A stretch of DNA of 64,000 bases from Erpobdella octoculata. Its lineage: Eukaryota; Annelida; Clitellata; Hirudinida; Erpobdellidae. The stretch spans positions 23,697,573-23,761,572 of the forward strand of contig OZ022241.1 in the NCBI GenBank assembly GCA_963978895.1. The letters run 5' to 3'. Shown piece after piece: positions 1 through 11,679 of the stretch. The notes beneath the pieces are model-generated. The model saw nothing but the letters and a program-made list of their open reading frames with translations. It had not been told where the DNA came from and made no database searches. Within the stretch, counting starts at the first letter, position 1. Every line of letters begins with the position of its first letter. The position numbers and the translations under genes are program-made.

Positions 1-2519
1 TGCACAAAAGTTTCAGCTTCCTTACAACTTAAACCTGGCGCACAACCCGTATTTAGAAAAAACGCCCTGTTTCTTATGCCGCTTTAGAGCAATTGGATAG
101 CGAAATTAACCGGTTACTAAAAGAAGGAATAATCTCTCCCGTGGTTCACTCTCATGGGGCAGCACCCATAGTTGCTGTCCGTAAAGCAAACGGCTCCATC
201 CGACTTTGTGCAGATTTTTCAACGGGCTTAAATGACTCACTGATGCTCCATAGACACCCGTTACCTACCATGGATGACGTTTTCACAAAACTAAATGGAG
301 GGACAGTTTTCTCCCAAATAGATTTTGCACAAGCATACCTTGTTTCGTTATAACCGTCTACCATTTGGTGTGAAATCAGCACCAGGTATTTTTCAACAAA
401 TCATAGACACTATGATTACTGGTCTAGATGCCACCTATTTAGATGATGTCATCGTCACGGGTCGGACATTAGAGGAACACAACACGAACTTAGAAGCTTT
501 ATTTGACCGAATTTTAAATTATGGCTTCCGGATTAGAATTGAAAAATGCCACTTTTTAATGACAGAAATCACGTACTTGGGAAATTTAATTTCAGCTACA
601 GGCCGTCGTCCCGACCTAAAAAAATCGATGCAATAATTCATATGCCCCCACCCAAAGATGTTGGACAGGTCTGTACTTTTCTTGGACTGATCAGCTATTA
701 CAACTCATTTGTACCACGCATGAAAAATCTAAGAGCAACACTAGACGCCCTTTTAAAAAAGACACTGTGTTCCAGTTGTCTGAAAGCTGTCAATGGGCAT
801 TTGACGAAACTAAAAAAATTGTATTATCCGACCTTCTGTTAACCCATTACAACCCCAACCAACCAATTTTAGTTGCAGCCGATATCGCACAGATATAGTG
901 ATGGAACAGAAAAGGCAATTGCACACGCTAGTAGAGCTCTCACTCCAGCAGAAAAGAAATATGGGCAAATAGAAAAAGAAGGTCTAGCACTAATTTTCGC
1001 GACCAGAAAGTGTTACCGTTATATTTATGGACGCCACTTTATTAACAGACCATCAACCTCTACTTGCCATTTCTGGCAATAAAAAAGGCATACCATCATA
1101 TACAGCAAACAGACTCCAACGCTGGGCTCTAACACTGCTTGCTTATGATTTCAAAATTGAATACTGCAGAACCACGTCCTTTGGACATGCCGATACACTT
1201 TTGCGCCTTATAGGCCCACAAAAAACATCAGAAGAAGACACATTGATAGCAACTATCAATCAAGATATAAAGTCCTTGTACATCAATGCCGTCAAACCAC
1301 TTCCAGTCTCAAATAAAGAAATCTGTGACGCAACAAAAACAGACAATGAGTTAAATCCTCTTCTCCAATATGTCAAAACAGGAAAGTGTAACAAAAACAA
1401 AGCACTGAAAACCAGCAAACTCGAACTCTTAAAAAGAGAAATAACGATACACAAAGACTATTTATTCTTTGGTTCTCGAATAATCATCCCTCAGGTTTTG
1501 CAAAAACGAGTACTTCAAATGCTTCACAAAGGCCATCCGGGTATTACTCGAATGAAGATAATTGCCCGAGAACACGTTTATTGGAGCGGCATTGATAAAG
1601 ACATAGAAAACTGGACACGCAGCTGTTCTTCATGCCAACAAGCAGCTAAATCACCCATAAAACACACTTTATGTTTATGGCCAAAAGAAACCAAACCCTG
1701 GAGTCGAATTCACATCGATTATGCTGGACCGCTCCATGGAAAAATGTATCTCGTAGTAGTAGATGCATTCTCAAAATGGCCAGAAATAATAGAGATGACA
1801 AACAGCACCACATCCAACACGATAAATGCACTCCAGCGGATCTTTGCACAATTTGGATTGCCTGAAACAATTGTCAGTGACAACGGCACACAATTCACCT
1901 CAACTGTTTTTCAGGAATACTGTGCAGAAAACGCGATCAAACATGTGAGATCACCACCATTTCACCCACAATCCAAGGGCCAGGCCGAACGATTTGTAGA
2001 CACTTTCAAAAGAGCTTTGATTAAATTAAGAAATGACGGAACTTACGAAGAATCTCTTCAAACATTTTTATTCAGCTACAGAACCACTCCCTGCGCTTCA
2101 TCGCCGAACGGTCTCTCTCCAGCGGAAAATTTCCTAGGCAGACAATTACGTTCGGTCTTAAGCGAATTACATCCGAAAAACATCAAACATTCAACACCTC
2201 GATCAAATGACATGGAGAAACAGTTCAACCGTCATCATGGGACATGACCTCGACAGTTCCAAAACGGTGAACTGGTGTCCGTTCGCGATTATCGACCGGG
2301 ACCTGTCACGTGGATACCAGGACAGATTGTTCGTAGAAGGGGAAAAGTTCTGTACGATACATTCGTAAAAGGAATGAATGGTCTGGAGGCGCCACATCAA
2401 CCAGTTACGTCCACGTCAAGAATCGAAGTTTACGACAACATTACTCGAAACATTTGACTTACCTTATCAGAATACAAGACAAGGAGAAAATGCCAAAACA
2501 ACTGCCGCACCTGGTCAAA
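1..2519 (+). pseudogene. Ty3/Gypsy copy A, decayed pol (RT, RNase H, integrase)
   Basis: Remnant of a retrotransposon polyprotein running off the left edge. In order one sees RT (RLCADF near 205; LPFGVKSAPGIFQ near 358; YLDD near 436), the RT connection (LGLISYY near 682), RNase H (GTEKAIAHASRAL near 903; TDHQPLL near 1045), the integrase zinc module (HKGHPGITRMK, then CSSC, 1527-1640), the DDE core (HIDYAGP near 1711, SDNGTQF near 1876, QAERF near 1981) and a GPY/F-like module near 2310. The frame changes repeatedly: near 60, near 340 (with about 20 codons lost after AQAYL), near 620, 760-880, 1060 and 2245. It cannot encode a working polyprotein. It is related to, but distinct from, the intact element at 57.8 kb; the fragment at 38.5 kb is closer to this copy. 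Confidence 0.9.
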
Positions 2520-3305
2520 TTGATGTTATACTATGCACTTATATTTCCGTACTTATCATACTGCAATATTGTCTGGGCCTCAAATTATTCAACTCGTTTA
2601 AAGCCTCTTCATATTTTGCAAAAGCGAATTATTCGAATTATTTTTCACATGCCTCCCACATCGTCTTGTAAAATTCAAATGGCTAACAACAACATTCTTA
2701 ATATTTATCAGATTAATTTCTTCCAAACTGGCATTTTCATGTATAAATATGATAATTTTATATTACCCTCATCATTCGATAACATGTTTGTAAAATTATC
2801 TGATGTTCATTCCTATGATCTGCGCCCCGGTCGCTGTTTTCGAACGGATTTTGCTCGGACAACTCTTAAAACATTCTCTATTAAATGCTCTGGCCCTCGT
2901 ATTTATTCAATCATTCCAATATCTGTCTCCTCCTTGAAACGTATTTCGCTATTTAAGCAAGCTCTGAAATCTTACATATTATTGTCTCACTCATAACTAC
3001 TCAATACCTATTACCTTAGCATACCAATTTCAGTCTCTTCCTTGATAAGTTTATTGAACTACTATTTGAAATGTCTTAACTCAACCAGCTCATTTGGTTC
3101 TTTTTGTAAAGGTTGTCCATTAAGCGGGAAGGAATTCCCTTCGGACGAACCTTTTGGGCACCTTATTTCTTTCTCAACCAATCGATTTTTTTTTCTTTTT
3201 TGAAATTTTGGTTCTATATTTTTTCTTGTCGTTTTGGTTATTTTCTTTTGTTTACGTTTAATACTTATGTTGGTGCTCAATAAATGAAATGAAAAAAATG
3301 AAAAG
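2515..3305 (+). mobile_element. 5'-truncated LINE (3' end of ORF2), nested in Gypsy copy A
   Basis: The segment to 2996 encodes the region downstream of the RT in CR1/L2/Jockey-type LINEs (LYYALIFPYLSYCNIVW, then LQKRIIRIIF), ending at a stop at 2994-2996. An AT-rich 3' UTR follows and ends in an A-rich AATGAA-like tail at about 3279-3305. Gypsy C-terminal coding (LRPRQES...) runs up to about 2515 and resumes after 3305 with a SDRQRHAPSRLVI-like tail, so the LINE landed inside Gypsy copy A. There is no 5' half, as expected from target-primed 5' truncation. The clade is uncertain. Confidence 0.75.
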
Positions 3306-3441
3306 TAACACCACGTTCACCGTCATCATTACAACTGAGGCATTCTGATAGACAAAGACACGCCCCATCTCGACTTGTAATAAATCACCAAAGCAAGTCA
3401 TACACCAGCGGTGTCTAGCTTAGGAGGGAGGTATTATGTGT

Positions 3442-3526
<85 letters not shown>

Positions 3527-3559
3527 TATATAGATATATATATATATATATATATATAT
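3306..3559 (+). mobile_element. Gypsy copy A C-terminal tail, polypurine tract and 3' LTR start
   Basis: The last Gypsy codons (PSRLVINHQSKSY, near 3373) match the tail of the 57.8-kb element (KRIVLDPSRKSY). A purine tract AGGAGGGAGG at 3422-3431 is followed at once by TATTATGTG, the counterpart of the GAGGGGGAGG|TGTTATAT junction of the intact copy. The LTR then enters a (TA)n tract (3441-3559), which is interrupted by the hAT at 3560 and resumes at 4775-4788. Confidence 0.7.
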
Positions 3560-4774
3560 TAGAGATGGGAATCGAACCGAACTCGAACCGAACTTTTCGA
3601 ACTCGAACCCACATTTTAGCATTTCGAACCGAACTCGAACGAACCCAAATTTTTATGCACCGAACTCGAACCGAACTCGAACCCAATGACGGTCGAACTC
3701 GAACCGAACTCGAACCCATTAATGGTCGAACTCGAACCCATTAATGGTCGAACTCGAACCGAACTCGAACCCATTAATGGTCGAACTCGAACCGAACTCG
3801 AACCCAGTTAAAACATCATCTTAACAAAATTAAAAAAAGCCAACCTGGAAAATTAAATCACAATATTGGGCCAAGCTTTTTAATATCACTTATTTGATTA
3901 TTTTTCTTTGCTTTTTTATCTATGAAAAAAAAAACGGACCAGCGTTATTTGTTTTGTTATTGTTTTCATTGTTATAAGCGGCGGCATTTCTATCCAATAA
4001 ATTATAATGGATTGTATCATTGTTTCTTCTCCATCGAAAAAACTTGATATAGCGAAAGTTAGAAGTGATTGTAAAAACTTTGATAAGCTGGTGTCTCAAA
4101 ATCAGGCACGATTAGTTGATGCGACATGGACAAAGAGTCCTATTTGGCAGTATTTGGAATAGTTTCAAGTGTCTTTGCCTTTTGAAGATGGTAAAGATGA
4201 AATGATTAAATTTAAATTATGTCTATTAAACTATTATAACATTCAAAGTCATTACAGTTTGGGACTATAATTATAGTGTTATTTAAAATATTTTTATAAG
4301 TATGGTGCTATTTAAAATACTTTTATTTTTTACATTTACTTTATTTGCATTCAACAGATTTTGAAAGAGCAACTAATATTTTTAAAATACAATTACAATT
4401 TCTGATTTGTTCTTATTTTAAATAATGTTAAAATAAATGTACCTATTATTTGTGTATTAAAAAATTGAACTAAACTCAATCAATAGTCATCACATTTCGA
4501 GCTAAACTCGAACAAACTTTAACTGGTCGATTACATTCGAACTCGAATAAAAGTCGAACCGAACTCGAACCCCACAGCAACCGAACCCGAACTGAACTCG
4601 AACCCCACAGCAACCGAACCCGAACCGAACCCGAACCGAACTCGAACCCAAAAGGGACCGAACCCGAACCGAACTCGAACCCAAAGGGGACCGAACCCGA
4701 ACCGAACCCGAACCCAAAAATGATCAACCGAACCGAACTCGAACTTCTAATTTTGGGTTCGATTCCCATCTCTA
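3560..4774. mobile_element. Non-autonomous hAT-like transposon with subterminal GAACTCGAACC arrays
   Basis: The terminal inverted repeats are TAGAGATGGGAATCGAACC (from 3560) and its complement ending in CCCATCTCTA (4774). Both flanks are ATATATAT, compatible with an 8-bp hAT TSD but uninformative inside (TA)n. Both subterminal zones (3570-3805 and 4500-4745) are arrays of GAACTCGAACC-type repeats in the same sense on the + strand, a layout suited to transposase binding. Inside, 4007-4162 reads a short ORF ending WTKSPIWQYLE before a stop, and the same frame continues as a BED-finger-like segment. A hAT-BED origin is therefore likely. Confidence 0.75.
4007..4162 (+). pseudogene. BED zinc-finger-like remnant inside the hAT element
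   Basis: A 51-codon ORF begins MDCIIVSSPSKK and ends SPIWQYLE followed by TAG. In BED fingers a SPVWKYF-like motif precedes the first metal ligands. Past the stop the same frame reads FEDGKDEMIKFKLC, with a Cys where a BED ligand could lie. Only this N-terminal piece of a transposase remains. Confidence 0.45.
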
Positions 4775-4788
4775 ATATATATATATAT

Positions 4789-5070
4789 CAAGTACTCCTT
4801 CTACCAGTACACGCATAGCGTAAACCCAGCGACTGATCTCGAAGGCCATACTCAATTAGCGCCTGCAGCGAGCTGTGCTATTTTTAGATCCCCTAGGCCG
4901 CTTTCGGTTCTCTGAGCTCGCAGGCAGCGCGCAATAATTTCATGTAGGGCTACTTCTCTCTTTATATGTCGACAGAGACGATCTGTTTTCAAAAGATCCG
5001 ACACTTAACATGCATTCGATATAATGTTTTTAATCTTTGCAAAGTGACTTCTCTGTTTTGTTGTTTAAAA
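4789..5070 (+). other. Upstream sequence of the THAP transposase, GC-richer than its surroundings
   Basis: About 280 bp between a (TA)n tract and the THAP start codon, with a GC-richer block at 4800-4940. It could be the rest of the Gypsy A LTR or the 5' end and promoter of the P-like element. I could not pair it with an inverted end downstream of the transposase. Confidence 0.3.
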
Positions 5071-7594
5071 ATGGTGAATAAGTGTGGTGTGGTGAACTGT
5101 AAAGGAAACTACAACAAGGCGAACAAGTGTCGTTTGTTCAAACTTCCAGCAGCCTCATTAGAAAGACGGAGATGGATTGAAGCAATCCCTCCACGCGAAC
5201 ACTTTGTGATCAATCCAGAAACATATCGCATCTGTGAACGGCATTGGAGAGAAGGTTATGCTACAAAAGGGATGGAACAAAAGCACGGCCTGTTGATCCC
5301 CCAACCGAATTTGATGTTCTCAAATCATGTCTGCCAACCCCAAAACCCCCACCTTGTACAACGAATGCTGAGGACAGACAGCTAGCCTTCTGGAGGGAAA
5401 AGGATGCTATCAAAGACTTTTCAAGTTTCAGGCCAGAGTCAGAATTGAGAAAAAAGTACACGAATGTCATCATCAATAGAACAAACGATCGGCTTGTGTG
5501 TGTCTTCATGAACAATGATTTCAGCGAATCAGAACTCTCCATCATTGTGGAAAACAAAAAGACACTCACTTGTGTAGTTACTCTCATTGCATTTAAGAGT
5601 GGAATAAGAGTGCCCTTAGGGAAAATTCTGCATTCTAATAATGGCATGAATTCAAACAGTCAGTTTCTTGAAGCAGTTCATATAGCTGTCAACTTTGAAC
5701 CCCACTGTGATTCTGGGACCAGAAAAGTTGTAGATATTTTGCGTTCTCATTTGTCTGAGTGCTGTAGAGATAATAAGAATGCCCAGAAACTGTCATTTTT
5801 TACACATCAGCTGCAGCTTTTGATTGAGAAGCAGTACTCTGTTAATGATTATTGTTTTGCCATTGAGTCATTCCCCCACTGCAACTATGAACTGCTAAGA
5901 GAGTATCTTGTGCTGCCCAGTAAGCGTAAGCTGCAATCTGTTGTTTCATCAGTTGACACTGACTCCGTGTTGAAAGGAACGTTTGAAAAAGTTAAAATCG
6001 ACCAGCAAAAGAATGTTTTCTTGCTGGTCGACGAAGTGAAAATTAGGCCGACTGTTGCTTTTGCTGGTGATGTTTTGAGTGGCATGGCAAAAAATGATGA
6101 GAACAGCAAAGCAACGTCCATGCTCTGTGTAATGATGAAGGTGCTACACAGGGGACCTAGCGTCATGATTTCTGTGACACCCGTGCACAAGCTGACAGCA
6201 AAATACCGGTATGGAATTGTGATAGAGGCAGCAGCTCGTGTAGAGAAAGCAGGTGGTCAGGTTTTAGGGTCCATAACAGACAACCACAAGGTCAATCAAC
6301 AAATTTGCAATCTGTTCGAAAGACAATCAGAGACAACTGCCATAGCCAAGCATCCACTGAATGAAGAGCGTACCTGGTTCCTCTTATTTGATAAATTTCA
6401 TCTCCTGAAGTGCGTTCGCAACAATTGGATTACTGAAAGACCAAACAAATAACGCTTGATGGTGATGCAACAGCATCTTTTGAAGACGTCGTGCAGCTGT
6501 ACAAAGAAGAGAGAGACAACATCCTAAAGACAACCCCACTCACACAGTCTGCTGTTTTCCCTTCAAAGCTTCAACTTCAAAATGTGAAACATGTTTTGAG
6601 AGTTTTCAATGACAAAGTGGTTGCCGCATTGAGGTTGAGAGGATGCAGTCAGACGGCTAGATTCATTGAAACAGTCCTCAACTGGTGGAAAACTGTCAAT
6701 GTATCCGGAAAAGGACAAGATCAGCGTCTGAATGACCCACATCGTGCTGTCCAAGAAAAAGATTCAACTTCCCTGGATACTTTCTTGATGATTTTTAAGC
6801 AGGCAGAGTCGGGGCATGGAGCATCACGGATAAAATGCTTTACTCATGACACCAGGAAGGCTTTAGTTCAAACCATGGAAGGTCTGAAAGCTGTTTGCCA
6901 CTCTCTGCTCACTTTTGCCGGATTTGACTATGTTGTTTTGAGAGAAATTCAAAGTGACAGACTCGAAGGTGAATTTGGAGTCTATCGACAGACAACCGGG
7001 GCAAACTGCTTCATGACATCTAGATATGTGTTTTCTGCAAGCCAAAAACGACTCGCCAAACATGCAGCTTCTTTTCTGGAGTCTATTGAGGTTGAGTCTG
7101 CGCCAAAAGAGCACACCTGCCTAGGTATTAGTGTTGACTTTGAGGATGCAGTCTACATGGAGATCTGCACAGCAGAAGTGACACTGACAGCAAGTGAGGA
7201 GAGCAGTGCAGTTTATGTTGCAGGCTGGCTGGAAAGCAAGTGTGAAGAGGAGCTTGGTTTCACGGACGAAGAGCCCCTTGTCACCAGTGAGGCCAAAGAT
7301 TTCATACACCAAGTGTCTAGAGGCAAGTTTAAGACACCACATTCCTGCACATTTGAACTTGTGAGGATTGGACTTTCTTTTGTGAAAAAGGCTCGTCATC
7401 GGGCATGCTGCCGCAAGAGACTCACTGGCATCTTGTGCACATTGGCCAGTTTCAATGACATAGACATTACTTGCGATAGGCTCTTCAGGCATCTCTCCAA
7501 TGTGCTGTTTCATGGACTACAGAATCTGGAACGAGACCACGAGAAGGATGCAGTTCTCCTCCAGACTTCAGTGAAGAGAGCTAGAATGATCTGA
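5071..7594 (+). pseudogene. P-element-like (THAP9-type) transposase, two frameshifts
   Basis: The ATG at 5071 opens a THAP zinc-finger DNA-binding domain (CGVVNC ... RW ... ICERHW, residues 5-62; C2CH ligands visible). The frame breaks near 5298-5302 in a C-run and continues to 6452 with a P-transposase RNase-H-like core: DEVKIRP near 6031, TDNHKVNQQ near 6277, FDKFHLLKCVRNNW near 6388. A second one-base shift near 6433 leads to the last part (6491-7594, reading back to about 6437), which has a THAP9-type C-terminal motif (DRLEGEFGVYRQTTGANCF near 6957). With both shifts the length is about 830 codons, close to full-length THAP9/P transposases. Only two lesions, both one-base, suggest recent death or sequencing indels. 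No terminal repeats were found. Confidence 0.88.
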
Positions 7595-7679
7595 TCCCAG
7601 CGAAAGGGTAGGCCTCAGCTTTTTTGACTCCCCCCCTCCCACTAAAAAAAAGAAAGAAAAAAAAACACAAAAATCCCCC

Positions 7680-7749
7680 ACACTGGTAATGTAAGGTAAC
7701 ATCCCAAGCCAAAGGCTTGGTTATCTGGGTTCAAGTCCCGGCCAGTGTA
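7680..7749 (+). tRNA. tRNA-like cloverleaf, formal anticodon AAA; possible tRNA pseudogene or tRNA-derived repeat
   Basis: A 70-nt segment folds as a full cloverleaf. The acceptor stem is a perfect 7 bp (ACACTGG/CCAGTGT) with A73. Positions 8-9 are TA, and the D arm is ATGT/ACAT with GG in the loop. The anticodon stem is CCAAG/CTTGG with loop CCAAAGG (anticodon AAA at 7711-7713), the variable loop is 4 nt, and the T arm is CTGGG-TTCAAGT-CCCGG with a consensus B box (GGTTCAAGTCC). A T6 run at 7756-7761 could terminate Pol III. Against a functional tRNA: C instead of the near-invariant U33, a weak A box, and A10 instead of G10. Confidence 0.45.
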
Positions 7750-7761
7750 TCTTGATTTTTT

Positions 7762-8405
7762 GCGTGTGTAAAATAGTGCAGGCTTTCAAAGTATTTCCAT
7801 TAACTTTAGTTTAATGCAAATTATTTTAATATTCTTTCCTGTATTTGTCAACATGTCTTTCGCAATTAGAACTAAAATTAACATTGTATTGCTTTTCAGA
7901 GGACAAATTAGTTAATCAACTCTACAATTATAATTATATTGATGTTCTTAACGCTTTTGTGTCTCTTGAATATTAGCCTTTTTACTGCTCAACAATCTCC
8001 CCCACCCCCCTTTTTTATCTCTTTTTCATTACCTTACTTGTGATATCCATTGGTGTCTCTTTTATTTATTTAAATTTAAGTCCTTTACTTAAATGATAAT
8101 TTGAAAACATAGTATAGTTTAAATAATAATATAGTTTAAAAACAACACATAAAAAGGGCCAAGTAGTCTTACCTCTTCTTTTTCTAAACTCTCATCATTT
8201 GGCTTCTAAATGTCAAAAAAATTAATCAGATACCCATAAAATAGCATTTTTATGTTCACTCTATAACTTCTTTAACAGAATTATGGACACAAACAACAAA
8301 ATACAAACTTTTCTGGCAGTAGGAAGTCAAACAATTAAACAAAGCAATGGCCTCTGAGATCAGAGGCCTGAATTTTGATCTGCATGTCCTGAGAGAAGTA
8401 GTCCT

Positions 8406-8408
<3 letters not shown>
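7762..8408. other. AT-rich interval, nothing recognised
   Basis: No coding, RNA or repeat signature seen, apart from pyrimidine runs near 7998 and the start of a (TA)n tract at the right end. Confidence 0.5.

Positions 8409-8478
<70 letters not shown>
8409..8478. repeat. (TA)n microsatellite
   Basis: Uninterrupted TA tract that is the insertion site of the Helitron starting at 8479. Apparent YIYIY peptides across it are artefacts. Confidence 0.95.
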
Positions 8479-8481
<3 letters not shown>

Positions 8482-8829
8482 ATATATATAAAAGGAAGTC
8501 GGGTTTTTGTTACGACACTTATAACTCAAGAACGGCTGAACCGATTTTAGAGATTTTTGATTTATTGGATTTCTCTCAGCTCCTATTAACAGAATAACTA
8601 AAAAAATTGACATTGAATCATGGAGTGGCCTATGGGGACCGCAGTATGTACCCCGGTAGCTATACAGCCTTAACAGTGCGTCCTAGAAAAAAATTCAAAT
8701 GGCAAAGTTGTAGAGCACCCTCTATTTGGTTTTACGGACAAAATAAATTTTCAATTTGGAGTTTGAGTTATCGAGATATACAGATGTTTAATTTTCCGCG
8801 ACATGACATTTATGCGCAAATGGGGTAGA

Positions 8830-8881
8830 ACCTATATAAGTAGCCGGTCGATTAACTATTCTACCGGCTACTTATATAGGT
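8830..8881. repeat. Perfect 19-bp inverted repeat (hairpin) in the Helitron 5' region
   Basis: The arm ACCTATATAAGTAGCCGGT (8830-8848) and its exact complement (8863-8881) are separated by 14 nt. The hairpin lies just before the Rep-like coding segment. It could be a degenerate second element's end or a cruciform, or it could attenuate transcription of Rep; none of these is demonstrated. Confidence 0.9.
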
Positions 8882-8893
8882 AGTCCGCGTCAT

Positions 8894-10187
8894 ATGCATG
8901 AATATGCGCAGGATGCAATGACATATGTTCGTCATTACGGTCGGCCAGATCTATTCATTACCTTCACCTGTAATCCAAAGTCAGTCCAAAGTGGATTGAA
9001 ATTGTTCAAATGCTGCTTCCTGGACAAACATCAAGTGATTGGCACGACATCACCGCACGTGTCTTCAAACAAAAAACTCGGTCGCTGATGAACTACATTG
9101 TAAAGCAACACGTTTTTGGTGATACTCAATGCTGGATGTATTCAATCGAATGCCAAAAACGAGACTTGCCTCATGCACACATTCTCATTTGGTTAGTTGA
9201 AAAAATTAGACCTGACCAAATAAATGCCGAGATTGCTGATCCCGAAATCGATCCAGACCTACATGATGTTGTAGTTATGAATATGATTCATGGACCGTGT
9301 GTCGCCATCAACCGCCAATCACCGTGCATGGTCGACGGCAAGTGTTCCAAACGTTATCCACGAAAATTTAATACAGAGACCATCACTGGCACTGATGGCT
9401 ATCCATTATATCGACGTCGATCACCCGATGATAACGGTCGAACTGTCACAAAGAAAGTGAAAGGAAACGATTTCGTGGTTGACAACAGTTGGATTGTTCC
9501 AAATTCGCCACTTTTTTCCAAAACATTCAAGACACATTGCAATGTTGAGTATTGCAATTCTGTAAAGTCAATTAAGTACATCTGCAAATATTTAACGAAA
9601 GGCAGCGATATGGCAGTTTTTGGCATTCAAAGCTCAGATAATGACGAGATTAGACGCTATCAAATTGGTAGATATGTGAACTGCAATGAAGCAATTTGGC
9701 GTATATTCTCATTCTCTTTTCACGAACGTCATCCCACTGTTGTCCATTTGGCTGTGCAACTGGAGAATGGTCAACGAGTTTGTTTTAACGCGTCGAATAT
9801 TATTCAACGTGCTGAAACACCTCCAGCAACAACATTAACAAGTTTTTTTGCGATTTGCCAAAGCGATCCATTTCCACAAACGTTGCTTTACTCGGAGATG
9901 CCACATTATTACACTTGGAACGCTTCATCAAAGAAATTTCAACGTCGGAAGCAAGGCAGTGCGGTTTTAAAAGAATTCAATTTCCGATTTGCCTAGCATT
10001 TGCTATGACGATTAACAAATCACAAGGCCAATCTTTGAGTGTTTGTGGTCTAAACTTGGATAATGCATGTTTTTCTCATGGTCAATTGTATGTGGCGTGT
10101 TCACGTGTCGGCAGACCATCAGATTTATTTGTTTTTTCGCCCGATAATAAAACAAAAAACATAGTGTATCATAAAGTGCTGGATTAA
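8894..10187 (+). pseudogene. Helitron Rep (HUH) fragment joined to the Pif1 helicase C-terminus
   Basis: The N-terminal Helitron domain is visible (YVRHYGRPDLFITFTCNPK near 8920), then a shift near 9003 into the Rep domain. That domain has the HUH motif PHAHILIW (near 9170) and the catalytic two-tyrosine motif IKYICKYLTKGSD (near 9570), ending at a stop at 9994-9996. The last part (about 9940-10187) is the very end of the helicase, with motifs V/VI (AFAMTINKSQGQSL and FSHGQLYVACSRVG). The helicase motifs I-IV are missing, which is a large internal deletion. The product could nick at best, so the copy is non-autonomous. Confidence 0.88.
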
Positions 10188-10354
10188 AGAGAATCGACCC
10201 GAGTTCAACCAATGTTTTTCTAATAAACTATTAAAGTGAACGTTTTTTTATTTTGTTTTCTTTTAAGCTTATATATATATATTTGTTATTATTGTTCTTT
10301 ATTGCTTAAAAAATACACTCTTTAAGGTGAAACGAAGTTCGCCGGGTCCGCTAG

Positions 10355-11116
<762 letters not shown>

Positions 11117-11676
11117 CTAGCGGGGTTACCCGGCGTTGCCCGGGGTTTTTAGAGGTTTTTCTAATGTTTGTCTCTCTCGCTCCCGTTCCCTTCTCCACTT
11201 TCCCGTTTTCGTAGCGTTCCCGGTCGCATTTCCGCTCTCGGTCGTTTTCCAGCTCCCGGTCGCTTTCCCGCTCAGAAGTTCTGTTATCGATTTTCTCTCT
11301 TGCTCGCGTTTCCTTCCAAGCTTGCTCTCCCGATTCCAGTCGCTTTCCGCGTTCCCGGTCGCTTTCCGCGTTCCCGGTCGCTTTCCGCGTTCCCGGTCGC
11401 TTTCCCGTTCCCGGTCGCTTTCCCGTTCCCGGTCGCTTTCCCGTTCTCGGTCGCTTTCCCGTTCCCGGTCGCTTTCCCGTTCCCGGTCGCTTTCCCGTTT
11501 CCGGTCGCTTTCCCGTTCCCGCTCACGCTTGCTCTCCCGTTCCCGGTCATGCTTGCTCTCCCATTCCCGGTCACGGTAGCTCTCCCGTTCCCGTTTCCGT
11601 TCCCGCTCATTTTCTCTTTTACATTCTTTCATAACTTCTGTTAGCCTATAAAACGCAAAATAGATTTGCTAAGACT
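11117..11676 (-). mobile_element. Helitron-derived module B (left copy)
   Basis: Non-autonomous Helitron read on the - strand. Its 3' terminus is CTAG at 11117-11120, preceded on the - strand by the hairpin CCCGGGCAACGCCGGG. The body is about ten copies of an 18-bp unit like CGGGAACGGGAAAGCGAC plus diverged units. Because 18 is a multiple of 3 and the unit lacks stops, long ORFs appear on both strands; these are not genes. An inverted, apparently identical copy is at 12323-12882 (position x maps to 23999-x). Confidence 0.85.
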
Positions 11677-11679
11677 ATA

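Larger units (their letters stand above)
8479..10354 (+). mobile_element. Helitron with both termini, internally deleted
   Basis: The 5' terminus TCTATATATATAAAAGG follows an A at 8478. The 3' terminus is GTTCGCCGGGTCCGCTAG (ends 10354) followed by T, so the A/T-flanked insertion and CTAG end fit Helitrons. It contains HUH Rep and Pif1-helicase coding pieces (8894-10187) but only 1.88 kb in all, versus more than 5 kb for autonomous copies. About 400 bp at the 5' side are non-coding and carry a perfect 19-bp hairpin. Confidence 0.88.

Noticed and set aside
4476..4769. Gly/Ser/Phe/Val-rich ORFs on the - strand (also 3420-3719)
   Set aside because: They arise from the GAACTCGAACC subterminal repeats of the hAT element.
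5885..7513. Several ORFs of 60-130 codons on the strand opposite the THAP transposase
   Set aside because: Shadow frames of the transposase, without recognisable domains.
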